A DNA stretch of 33,167 nt, from the NCBI GenBank assembly GCA_021827985.1, contig JAKATL010000032.1, forward strand, positions 362-33,528, given 5' to 3'. A program made the position numbers and the translations under genes. This stretch comes from a bacterium. Lineage in GTDB: Bacteria; Chloroflexota; Dormibacteria; Aeolococcales; Bog-877. This document shows, piece by piece, positions 24,695-32,053 of the stretch (position 1 is the first letter of the stretch; the number at the start of each line of letters is the position of its first letter). The notes under the pieces are model-generated. The model did no database searches. It was not told the DNA's origin and saw only the letters and a list, made by a program, of their open reading frames with translations.

Positions 24695-24885
24695 TCCTCG
24701 ACGCCCACCCGGCAACCGGCCTTTCGGCTACCGCCAATTCAACACGCCTTCAAACACCTGCGGGCGCACCTCCACTCCCCAACAGCTCCCGTCGGCGACC
24801 AAACCGGAGCCATCAATCTCCCAGCTGCGCCTGCTCACCTCTCAGCGCCCGCCGGTCTACCCCCTGTCGCCGGTCCCTCACGGGC

Positions 24886-25149
24886 TTACCCACTGATCCA
24901 GGTCAGAGATCCAGCGACACCGGTGATGAAGCCGACGAATCCGACGTTGGCTGCGGCCAGATGCTTGAACACGAAGTCCAAAGCCAAGATCACGTCCACG
25001 ACTCCGGCCACGGGCCAGACGGCACTCTCAAGCCGCGAACTCATCGGCGTCACCGGGGCGGTGGTGCGAGTCGTGGTCCGCTCGCCGTTACCAGCACGAT
25101 CGACGCCGGTCACGGCACGCTCCTGCTCGCTGCCTACTTGTTGAATCAT
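24886..25149 (-). CDS. Short YggT-like membrane protein, C-terminally truncated
   Basis: 87 residues from ATG 25149; no strong ribosome site. A Thr-rich polar N terminus (ERTTTRTTAPVT) precedes LESAVWPVAGVVDVILALDFVFKHLAAANVGFVGFITGVAGSL, which has the YggT plan: a long TM helix with an F(V)FK/R..L.A.N.GFV.FI motif. In YggT-type proteins more sequence and often a second helix follow; here the stop comes right after LTWISG. It lies next to IS debris, so it may be a decayed gene. Function unknown; membrane location is inferred. Confidence 0.45.
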   Translation of the reverse strand: MIQQVGSEQERAVTGVDRAGNGERTTTRTTAPVTPMSSRLESAVWPVAGVVDVILALDFVFKHLAAANVGFVGFITGVAGSLTWISG

Positions 25150-25573
25150 TTCTGGGCCTCGTGGCGCCAACCCGCTGGACGCTGCCCGTGCGTCGGCGTC
25201 CCGGTCGACCCATGCAGACGCCAAGTCCACTGTGCGCCTTCTTCAGGCTAGTGTCTGTACGCTGGCCTCAGACGCCCGTGCGTGGCGCCTCGCGCCGACG
25301 GAGGGAACGGGGGAGGCCAATTCGAACCGTGGACGACTCCTTGCAGGCGCGCGGCGTTTTCGGGCTTCGGGTCAACCTCGGGAGCCGAGCACACACACGG
25401 GCGGGAAGGTGGGGTGGTGCAGGGCCATCGCCCACGCGGGTGGCGGTCGGCCGAACTCGGCGGCGCGGTGCCAGGTCTGGTCACCTCGGCACCACGCCGA
25501 GCCACCTCAGCCAACCGCCGCCGGCGTACAATCTCGCCTCGCCAAGCGTTTTGAGGGCCAGGCGGAGATTCGC
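25150..25573. other. Non-coding stretch before the GNAT gene
   Basis: 424 bases with no supportable gene. Frames are open by GC bias, but none has a ribosome site and recognisable protein together. The only signal seen is TACAAT at 25527-25532, a good -10 placed to start the GNAT transcript near 25539. Confidence 0.6.
25527..25532 (+). promoter_or_regulatory. -10 element of the GNAT gene
   Basis: TACAAT; transcription near 25539 gives a ~35-base leader ending in GGAG before ATG 25574, and excludes in-frame starts further upstream. Confidence 0.45.
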
Positions 25574-26218
25574 ATGGACGATCGCATGAAGGCCCACCGC
25601 GGGGATCGGGGAGCGCCGCACGCCACCGGCACCGAGCAGTTGTCAGGGTACCGGGTGGGCCCCCTAGACGCCACCACCTGGCCAGCGTTCGCCCGGCTGG
25701 TGGAGAAGCACAACGGGATCTGGGGTGGCTGCTGGTGCACCTGGTTCCACACCATGGCCGCCGAGAAGACCCGCACCTACGAGGGCAACCGCGACCTCAA
25801 GGAGCGGTTGGTGAGCGAGGGCGGGGCCCACGCCGCCCTGGTGTTCCAGGGCGATGACGCCGTCGGCTGGTGCCAGTACGGCTCACCCCGGGAGCTCCCC
25901 AACATCTACCACCGGAAGGAGTACCTGGCCGGGATGACCCACGAGCCCGACTACCGCATCACCTGCTTCTTCGTGGACCGGGGTCACCGCCACCGGGGGG
26001 TCGCCGGCCTCGCCCTGGCGGGGGCCCTCGATCTCATCGCCAAGGCGGGCGGGGGGCTGGTTGAGGCCTACCCCCAGGAGGCTCCGGCAAAGAAGGCGTC
26101 CGGCTCCCTCCTCTACAGCTGCACCCGGGCCACGTTTGAGCGGGCCGGCTTCAGCTATGACCGGCCCAAGGGGCTGAAGCACTGCGTGATGCACAAGGTG
26201 GTAGGCGCCGCCCCCTGA
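25574..26218 (+). CDS. GNAT-family N-acetyltransferase
   Basis: 214 residues from ATG 25574 (GGAG 6 bases before). FARLVEKHNGIWGGCWCTWFHT, then AALVFQGDDAVGWCQYGSPRELPNI and ITCFFVDRGHRHRGVAGLALAGALDLIAKAGGGLVEAYP match a GNAT subfamily; RGHRHRGVAG is the acetyl-CoA pyrophosphate loop (R/Q-x-x-G-x-A). The C-terminal ATFERAGFSYDRP is the usual closing strand. It transfers an acetyl group to an amine that cannot be named here. It is convergent with the CBS-citrate synthase gene and apparently monocistronic. Confidence 0.88.
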   Translation: MDDRMKAHRGDRGAPHATGTEQLSGYRVGPLDATTWPAFARLVEKHNGIWGGCWCTWFHTMAAEKTRTYEGNRDLKERLVSEGGAHAALVFQGDDAVGWCQYGSPRELPNIYHRKEYLAGMTHEPDYRITCFFVDRGHRHRGVAGLALAGALDLIAKAGGGLVEAYPQEAPAKKASGSLLYSCTRATFERAGFSYDRPKGLKHCVMHKVVGAAP

Positions 26219-26243
26219 CCGGCCAGCTACCACCTTCTGCCGA

Positions 26244-27743
26244 TCAGCCCTGGAGCTCTGGGACGGGCTGCGGTGGCGGTGGGCCCACGTAGCGCGCGCT
26301 GGGCCGGATGATCTTGGGGTCTTGGGCCTGCTCCAGCACGTTGGCGGTCCAGCCTATGACCCGGCTGGAGGCGAAGGTGGGGGTGAACATCTCCGGCGGG
26401 ATCCCGCAGGCGGCCATGACCACGCCGGCGTAGAACTCGACGTTGGTGTAGAGGCGCCTTCCCGGTTTCAATTCCGCCAGCACCTCGACCACCGTGCTCT
26501 CCACCTTGAGAGCCAGATCGGCGAGCGGCCCGCCCAGCTGCCGTGCCACCTCCCGCAGCATGTTGGAGCGGGGGTCTTCGGTGCGGTACACGGCGTGGCC
26601 GAAGCCCATGATCCGCTCGCCGCGGCGCACCTTGCTCTCGATCACCGAGCGCGCCCGCTCAGGGCTCCCGATCTCGTCCAGCAGTTCGAGCGCCCGGCTG
26701 GGTGCCCCGCCATGGAGCGGCCCGCTCAGGGCGCCAATGGCGCCCACCAGGCAGGCTCCCAGGTCCGCCCCGGTTGACGCGATCACCCGGGCGGTGAAGG
26801 TGGAGGCGCTGAAGCCGTGGTCGATCGTGGAGGTCAGGTAGCGCTCGATGGCACCCGCGTGCACCGCGGACGGCTGCACACCGGTCAGCATCCAGAGGTA
26901 GTTCGCCCCTGCCTCCAGCTCGGGGCGCGGTGGAACCGGCTCCTCCCCCTGGCGCAGGCGGTACAGCGCAGTGAGAAGGGTGGGGGTCAGCGCGGCGACG
27001 AAAAGGGCGTCCGCCCGCCGCGCCAGCTGGTCTATGTCATAGAGGGGCCGCAGGCCACGCTCGGCGGCCGCCAGCGAGATGGCGGTCCTCAGCCCCTCCA
27101 GAGGTTCGGACGCTCCGGCGATGGCCGGCAGGGCCCGCATCACCAAGGGGCTGGCGGAGCGGAGCGGCCGGACCTCGGCGGCAAACGCCTCCCGCTCAGC
27201 CCGATCGCGGGGGAGCTCGCCGTCCAGCAGCAGGCGCCAGCAGTCCTCCAGGGTCCGCCTCTCGGCCAGCTCCACCGCGGAGTACTGGCGGTAGTGGTAG
27301 AAGCCCTCCTCCCCGCACACGTCGCTGACCTCCGTGTCGGCAACCACAACCCCCTTCAGGCCGGGCGGCGTCGGGGCAGGTCCGATCGAGAGCATCGGGA
27401 CGAGTTCGGCCAGCGAGAGGACTCCCACGACCTCGCCACCCGAGGTCACGACCAGCTGCCCGGACCCCGGGCGCGCCAGCATCGGGAGGGCGGCGCTGAG
27501 GTCGTCCGTGGCGTCGATGGTCCCCAGGAGGGGGCGCATGGCGTCGGATACCTGGAGTCCCGGCCGGACGAGGGCCGCCCCGGCGGCGTGGGCCTCATTG
27601 AGCGTGCCCACCGGGACACCGCGCTCGAGCACGACCGCCACGGCGGCGGCCTCCGCCCGCATCCGCGCGACCGCCTCCTTGAGCGCATCCCCGGGGCGGA
27701 CCGCCGGCACCCGCCCCGCCATGACCGTGCTCACCTGCTGCAC
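26244..27743 (-). CDS. Citrate synthase with N-terminal CBS domains
   Basis: 499 residues, GTG start. Residues ~1-120 form a CBS pair (STVMAGRVPAVRPGDALKEAVARM; VSDAMRPLLGTIDATDDLSAALPML...GGEVVGVLSLAELV), a module that usually binds adenine nucleotides. From ~130 a full citrate/2-methylcitrate synthase follows: DHGFSASTFTARV (His309), GPLHGGAP (His344), GFGHAVYRTEDPR (His383), and FTPTFASSRVIGWTANVLEQ..D..IIRPSARYVGP. The third catalytic position, usually Asp in NVDFY, is Glu436 in NVEFYAG. It condenses acetyl-CoA (or propionyl-CoA) with oxaloacetate, probably under nucleotide control. Divergent from the HTH-fused paralogue. Confidence 0.9.
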   Translation of the reverse strand: MQQVSTVMAGRVPAVRPGDALKEAVARMRAEAAAVAVVLERGVPVGTLNEAHAAGAALVRPGLQVSDAMRPLLGTIDATDDLSAALPMLARPGSGQLVVTSGGEVVGVLSLAELVPMLSIGPAPTPPGLKGVVVADTEVSDVCGEEGFYHYRQYSAVELAERRTLEDCWRLLLDGELPRDRAEREAFAAEVRPLRSASPLVMRALPAIAGASEPLEGLRTAISLAAAERGLRPLYDIDQLARRADALFVAALTPTLLTALYRLRQGEEPVPPRPELEAGANYLWMLTGVQPSAVHAGAIERYLTSTIDHGFSASTFTARVIASTGADLGACLVGAIGALSGPLHGGAPSRALELLDEIGSPERARSVIESKVRRGERIMGFGHAVYRTEDPRSNMLREVARQLGGPLADLALKVESTVVEVLAELKPGRRLYTNVEFYAGVVMAACGIPPEMFTPTFASSRVIGWTANVLEQAQDPKIIRPSARYVGPPPPQPVPELQG

Positions 27744-27749
27744 GGCCCC

Positions 27750-27778
27750 AGCCTACCTACCGAGCTGGCCATAGTCAA
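27750..27778 (-). promoter_or_regulatory. Leaderless promoter of the CBS-citrate synthase
   Basis: On the minus strand TTGACT (27778-27773), exactly 17 bases, TAGGCT (27755-27750), then 6 bases to GTG 27743. The -35 is covered by a GTCAAT copy of the divergent operator. Confidence 0.6.
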
Positions 27779-27812
27779 TCTTGATTATCATCAAGTCAAT
27801 GCCAGGATTGAC
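27774..27812. promoter_or_regulatory. Operator-like repeats between the two citrate synthases
   Basis: GTCAAT occurs at 27774-27779 and 27795-27800 and as its inverse ATTGAC at 27807-27812; between them lies the palindrome CTTGATTATCATCAAG (27780-27795). TATCAT (27786-27791), a -10 that would give a leaderless start at ATG 27799, is inside the palindrome. A protein bound here would cover the start of one gene and the -35 of the other. The HTH-citrate synthase is the obvious candidate. Confidence 0.6.
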
Positions 27813-28956
27813 GGCCCAGGAGGCAGCCGACCGGCTCGGGGTCAAGCTCGCCACTCTGTATGCGTATGTGAGCCGGGGGGCACTCCGCCGCTGGCGCGAG
27901 CCCGGCTCGCGGCGGAGTCACTTCGACGCCGCGGAGGTCGAGGAGCTGGCGCGGCGGGGCAAGCCCCGCCGGTCGAGCCTGCCCCTGGCCCTGGACCTCG
28001 TGGTTCACTCGCGGCTCACCGAGATCGCCTACCAGGACCTCCGCTATCGGGGGGTGAGCGCACTGGAGCTGGCGGAGTCGGAGATGTTCGAGGAGGTGGC
28101 GGGTTGGCTGTGGACGGCCAATAGGTCGGCGAGCCCCGGCCCATGGCCGGCACCCCACCTCGAACTTCCCGAGGCGGGGACGGCACGCGACCAGATCCGG
28201 CTCGCCGTGGTCCTGCTCTCCGCCCGGGATCCGCTCCGCGCCGACCTCTCGGTGCCGGCGGTGGTGGAGCGCGGGCGGCGGCTGATCGCGGCGATGGCCG
28301 CGGCCGCCGGCCCCTCCGCCGAACCGGCCCCAGCCAGCATCGCCGGCCGGCTCTGGGCGGCGCTTGCAGAGCTCCCCGCCACCTCGGAGCGCCTCCACGC
28401 CCTGAACGCCGCTCTGGTACTGCTCGCAGACCACGAGCTGGCGGCCTCCACGGTGGCGGCGCGCGTCGCCGCCTCCGCCCGAGCCGACCCCTACTCGGTG
28501 GTCCTGGCAGGGATGGGAGCCGTGGCCGGGGGCCTGCACGGAGGTGCCCCCCTCCGGGCCCGAGAGCTGCTGGAGGCCTCGGTCCCATCCGGGCCTGCGG
28601 CCTCCCTGGCCCGCTCCGCCGAGGCCCACGGCCACCTTCCTGGGTTCGGCCACCCGCTGTACCCTGGAGGGGATCCGAGGGCCCGGCTGCTGCTCCGGCT
28701 CATCGATCGGGCGGCACCCGGCTCGGCGGTCTGTGCCCAGACGAAGGTGGTGATCTCGACGGCCCGGGAGAGCGCCGGGGTCGAGCCCAACGTCGATCTT
28801 GCCCTGGCTCTCCTCACCATGGTGGCGCAGATGCCACCGGATGCCCCGGAGGTGATCTTCACCGTGGCGCGGGCTGCCGGCTGGCTGGCCCACGCCCTGG
28901 AGGAGTACCAAGAGCCACCTTTGCGGTTCCGCGCCCGAGCGGCCCAACGCGCCTGA
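27799..28956 (+). CDS. HTH domain-citrate synthase fusion
   Basis: 385 residues from ATG 27799, 7 bases after a -10. Residues 3-55 (LTAQEAADRLGVKLATLYAYVSRGALRRWREPGSRRSHFDAAEVEELA) are an excisionase/MerR-type winged helix-turn-helix. The rest is a short citrate synthase with all key residues: His212 (DHELAAST), His247 (GLHGGAP), His285 (GFGHPLYPGGDPR) and Asp332 (NVDLALA), ending EVIFTVARAAGWLAHALEEY. HTH-citrate synthases occur in several phyla but their job is not established to my knowledge. The fold may sense an acyl-CoA or oxaloacetate and regulate DNA. The divergent position beside a repeated operator fits autoregulation and control of the CBS paralogue. Confidence 0.88.
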   Translation: MPGLTAQEAADRLGVKLATLYAYVSRGALRRWREPGSRRSHFDAAEVEELARRGKPRRSSLPLALDLVVHSRLTEIAYQDLRYRGVSALELAESEMFEEVAGWLWTANRSASPGPWPAPHLELPEAGTARDQIRLAVVLLSARDPLRADLSVPAVVERGRRLIAAMAAAAGPSAEPAPASIAGRLWAALAELPATSERLHALNAALVLLADHELAASTVAARVAASARADPYSVVLAGMGAVAGGLHGGAPLRARELLEASVPSGPAASLARSAEAHGHLPGFGHPLYPGGDPRARLLLRLIDRAAPGSAVCAQTKVVISTARESAGVEPNVDLALALLTMVAQMPPDAPEVIFTVARAAGWLAHALEEYQEPPLRFRARAAQRA

Positions 28957-28983
28957 GCGCCAGAGGGCAGGAATCTGGGGAAC

Positions 28984-29008
28984 CCAGGTAGCGGAGAGCG
29001 CTACCTGG
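28984..29008. terminator. Bidirectional hairpin between convergent genes
   Basis: A perfect 10-bp stem (CCAGGTAGCG, 28984-28993; CGCTACCTGG, 28999-29008) with a 5-base loop lies between the convergent HTH-citrate synthase and CPBP genes and includes the CPBP stop codon. No T tract; likely a strong RNA hairpin on both strands. Confidence 0.6.
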
Positions 29009-29651
29009 AGAGGCCGTCCTCCTGCCGGTTGGCCGGGCGCTGGGTCGGCTGGATCAGGAAGATCCAGACGTCCCAGAGGGAATGGCTGACGATGAGGCTG
29101 GTCATGGGGGCCCCGGCCGCGGCGAGCCCGGCCCAGCTGACCCCGGCCACGGTGGCGGCGGCGATCAGGGTCCGGTTGCCGGTGACCAGGTGCGCGCCGC
29201 CGTACAGCAGCCCGGCCGCCGCCGCCGCCCGGACCCTCCCCATCCGCCTCTGTAGGGAGCGCTGGAGCAGCCCTCTCCAGAAGAGCTCCTCGGCCGGCCC
29301 CACCACCAGAGCCAGGCGCAGCGCCAGCTCCAGGTGGGGCCGCAGCTCTCCCAGCCGGTAGATGTCCGCGATCTCCTCTCCGCCCCCGGGGAGCACCTCA
29401 CGGGCGACCCGGTCCCCCACCTGGAACGCGCCGTAGAGCCCGCCCGCGATCGCCCCCCCGAGCGCCACCTCGCGGGCCCTGGGCCTCCTTCGCAGCAGAG
29501 ACGGCTCCAGGAGCAGCGCCGCCAGACCGAGCGATGCCCCGGTTCGGGTCATCCGCGGCCAGAAGCGGTCGCGGGGTCCGCGGAAGGTGGCCGCGAAGGC
29601 GCCGTAGGCGCCCAGGGTGACCAGGCCGGTGAGGGCGGAGCGGCGCCTCAA
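29001..29651 (-). CDS. CPBP-family intramembrane metalloprotease
   Basis: 216 residues if begun at TTG 29651 (GAGG 5 bases before, inside the tail of the upstream gene's stop region); the frame is open further up but that part is antisense-like and not protein-like. Several TM helices. The CPBP/Abi signature is complete: PAEELFWRGLLQRSL (EExxxR-type glutamates), GLLYGGAHLVTGN (His) and LIVSHSLWDVWIFL (His). CPBP proteins cleave membrane substrates (CAAX processing, bacteriocin immunity, regulated proteolysis). It lies 7 bases after the LLM-UbiA fusion and is surely in the same operon. A link to a prenylated product is tempting but unproved. Confidence 0.8.
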   Translation of the reverse strand: MRRRSALTGLVTLGAYGAFAATFRGPRDRFWPRMTRTGASLGLAALLLEPSLLRRRPRAREVALGGAIAGGLYGAFQVGDRVAREVLPGGGEEIADIYRLGELRPHLELALRLALVVGPAEELFWRGLLQRSLQRRMGRVRAAAAAGLLYGGAHLVTGNRTLIAAATVAGVSWAGLAAAGAPMTSLIVSHSLWDVWIFLIQPTQRPANRQEDGLSR

Positions 29652-29658
29652 GCCGACC

Positions 29659-31695
29659 TCAAGCCCCTGGGTGCCAGACCGCGGTGGCCGCCAGCCCGAC
29701 CACCAGGAGGGCGCCGAAAGCGGCGTGCAGCTGCGCCGTCTGGAGATCGATGAGGGAGATGGCCCGCTGCTGTCCCATGGCGCCCAGCTCGGAAGACCTG
29801 AGGGCCCGAACGAAGAGGGGCAGCGAGAGCACCGCCAGAAGGCTGAGCCGGGGGAGGGCGCCCACGGCAACGGCGGCCACCAGCGCCAGGTACGCGCCCA
29901 CCAGCAGCCCCACGTACAGCCCGTGGGCAAACCGGCGCCCGGCGCGGATGGAGAGGGTGCTGATCCCCGCCCGGGCATCCTCGCCGATGTCCCGCCACTC
30001 GTTGCCATGGAGGATGGCGGTCACCAGGAGGCCGATGGGAAGGCTGATCACCCCGGCGGTGAGTGACCAGCTGCCGGTGATGGCGAAGAACCCTCCCAAG
30101 ACCATGAGTGGACCCATGAGGGTGAAGACCAGGGGCAGGCCGGCAGCCCGGTACTTGTACTGCAGGGGAGGCGCGGTGTAGCCCCAACCGCCGACCAGCC
30201 CCACCAGCCCGAGGACGGCCAGCTCCCAGCCCCGGGCCACGATCAGGGCCACCCCCAGCAGGGCCGAGATGGCGAAGGCCGAATACGCCAGCCGGAAGGC
30301 GGCGCGCTCTGTGACCCGGCCGGTAACCAGCGCCAGGCTGGCCCGAGGGGAGGTGATGGAGTCCAGCCCCTTGCGCACGTCGTAGATCTCGTTGACCACG
30401 TTGGTGCCCACCTGGAGCAGCACCCCGGCGACCAGGGCCATGGCGAAGAGGGGCCAGAGCATCCGATGATCGGCGAGGGCCAGGGCGCCGGCGGCAGCCA
30501 CCGGGGTCGCCGACGCGGTGAGGCTGAAGGGGCGGACCACCTCGAGCAGGCCGCGCAGACGGCGCCGGAGCCCGACACCCTCGCGGTCCGAGCTGGAGAG
30601 CTGGGTGCGGTAGGCCACCTCGCGCTCGGCGGCCGGGCCGACGGCGGCGCAGAGCGCCGCCGCGTCGACCAACTGCTCCACCTGCTCCAGCTCCTGGAGC
30701 ACCGGCTGGAGGATGGGAAGGCCCATCCCGGCCCGGCGGAACTGGTCCGCCCGCTGGGCGATCTCCTCGCGGGTGCCACAGAGCAGGAAGGCGTCGACCA
30801 GGTCGTCGGGGATGATCCGGGCCGCTCCGGTGTAATCCTCCTCCCGCCACTTGGCGAAGATCGCCTGGCGGATGGTGGGGTCCAGCCCGGCCCGGATCAT
30901 GGCCGGCTCGGACTGCACCGAGAGCATGTAGATGACGAAGGGCTCCCGCTTGGCCCGGTCCAGCGCGGCCCGGCGGCTGGAGTCGGCCAGTGCCAGGAGG
31001 TACCCCGCCAGTTCGACCTCTCCCTCCGGCCGGCCGGCCCGCTTCTCAGCGGCGCGGATCCGGCGGACACCCAATTCGAAGGCGGGGAGGGACTCCGCCG
31101 GCCTGGCCAGAAAGCCGTCCGCCACCCGGCCCGCCAGCTCGTGGAAGGCGCGGCGGTACCCCGCCACCCAGATCGGCACCCGGTGGGGTGGGGGGAACAT
31201 CGGCTCCAAGTCGGGCAGGCCCTCGGCGGTGGTCAGCCTCTCCCCCGCCCAGAGACGGCGCAGGTCGAAGATCGCCTGCTCCACCTTCTGGGTTGCAGCC
31301 ACAGGGTCGTAGGGGATGCCCATCTGCAAGAGCCGGAGGGGGAGGGCCGAGCCCAGGGTGAGGATCACCCGCCCAGGGGCCAGGTCGTCCAGGGCGGAGA
31401 CGGTCATGGCCAGCAGGACCGGGTGCCGAGTGTTGGGGTTGAGCGCCCCCAGGGCCACCCGCACCCGGGGGACCTCGGCCGCGACGGCGGTGGCGTAGGT
31501 GACGGCGTCCCGCTCGAAATAAGCCTCGTGGAACCAGACCGAGTCCAGCCCCCCCACCTGCGCCCGCCTGGCGTACTCCACGGCCTCCCGCAGGTGGCCC
31601 CGGCCGGCCAGGCCCAGCCCCACAGGCAGCAGACCTTCAGCCACGACCCGGGCTCCCCGGCGGCTCCTCGGGACCTGGCTGGCGCCCTCCGGCAA
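29659..31695 (-). CDS. LLM flavin/F420 oxidoreductase-UbiA prenyltransferase fusion
   Basis: 678 residues as read from TTG 31695; GTG 31644, with GGGGAG upstream, would remove 17 residues and may be the true start. Residues ~20-345 form a luciferase-like monooxygenase-type barrel like F420-dependent methylene-tetrahydromethanopterin reductases (AVEYARRAQVGGLDSVWFHEAY; LAPGRVILTLGSA; VPIWVAGYR). Residues ~376-678 are a UbiA-type membrane prenyltransferase with both Asp-rich motifs, NEIYDVRKGLD (435-445) and NEWRDIGED (565-573), and YTAPPLQYKYRAAGLP, most like MenA-type enzymes. The frame is continuous with no stop or repeat at the joint. The fusion suggests a prenyl acceptor or product handled by the oxidoreductase, perhaps a quinone; neither substrate is shown. 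Confidence 0.85.
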   Translation of the reverse strand: MPEGASQVPRSRRGARVVAEGLLPVGLGLAGRGHLREAVEYARRAQVGGLDSVWFHEAYFERDAVTYATAVAAEVPRVRVALGALNPNTRHPVLLAMTVSALDDLAPGRVILTLGSALPLRLLQMGIPYDPVAATQKVEQAIFDLRRLWAGERLTTAEGLPDLEPMFPPPHRVPIWVAGYRRAFHELAGRVADGFLARPAESLPAFELGVRRIRAAEKRAGRPEGEVELAGYLLALADSSRRAALDRAKREPFVIYMLSVQSEPAMIRAGLDPTIRQAIFAKWREEDYTGAARIIPDDLVDAFLLCGTREEIAQRADQFRRAGMGLPILQPVLQELEQVEQLVDAAALCAAVGPAAEREVAYRTQLSSSDREGVGLRRRLRGLLEVVRPFSLTASATPVAAAGALALADHRMLWPLFAMALVAGVLLQVGTNVVNEIYDVRKGLDSITSPRASLALVTGRVTERAAFRLAYSAFAISALLGVALIVARGWELAVLGLVGLVGGWGYTAPPLQYKYRAAGLPLVFTLMGPLMVLGGFFAITGSWSLTAGVISLPIGLLVTAILHGNEWRDIGEDARAGISTLSIRAGRRFAHGLYVGLLVGAYLALVAAVAVGALPRLSLLAVLSLPLFVRALRSSELGAMGQQRAISLIDLQTAQLHAAFGALLVVGLAATAVWHPGA

Positions 31696-31740
31696 TCACC
31701 ACGTCAGGTTAGCGGCTGAGAGGTCAAGGCGCCCGAGCGG

Positions 31741-31989
31741 TCAGCTCCGGAAGCGCTCCCGGAGCGCCGCCAGCCGGCGGCGGTACTCCTCCTCGTCGAT
31801 CTCCCCGCGCGCCAGCCGCTCGGAGAGGATCATCTCGGCCGCGTCAGGCGCCCCGGCTGCGGCCAGGGGGCGCGAGCGCTGGAAGATGACGAAGCCGACT
31901 GCGACCAGCGCCGCGACCAGCAGCAGAAAGAGAATCAGCATTAGCCACCAGTGGTCCCCCACGGGCCCTGGACCGTATCGGTAGAACAT
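31741..31989 (-). CDS. Small membrane protein with SHOCT domain
   Basis: 82 residues; AAGGAGG precedes the ATG. One TM helix (LMLILFLLLVAALVAVGFVIF, ~16-36), a linker, and the C-terminal SHOCT motif (AAEMILSERLARGEIDEEEYRRRLAALRERF). SHOCT domains are short oligomerisation or recruitment modules. It lies between the MFS remnant and the LLM-UbiA gene on the same strand; role unknown. Confidence 0.85.
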   Translation of the reverse strand: MFYRYGPGPVGDHWWLMLILFLLLVAALVAVGFVIFQRSRPLAAAGAPDAAEMILSERLARGEIDEEEYRRRLAALRERFRS

Positions 31990-32053
31990 CGCAGATCGCC
32001 TCCTTAGGGGGCATGGGCCGCCCCAAGATCACCTTACTGCCCGCAGCTCAGAG

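Noticed and set aside
25310..25345. tRNA T-loop-like string (GGTTCGAAT on the minus strand)
   Set aside because: The flanking bases cannot form the 5-bp T stem and no acceptor or anticodon arm is present.
25232..25573. 114-codon N-terminal extension of the GNAT protein
   Set aside because: No similarity to GNAT proteins, and a good -10 (25527) lies inside it; ATG 25574 has a ribosome site.
29652..30008. Upstream extension of the CPBP gene
   Set aside because: It lies inside the UbiA coding region in another frame and has Trp/Ser/Pro-rich non-protein-like sequence; TTG 29651 fits better.
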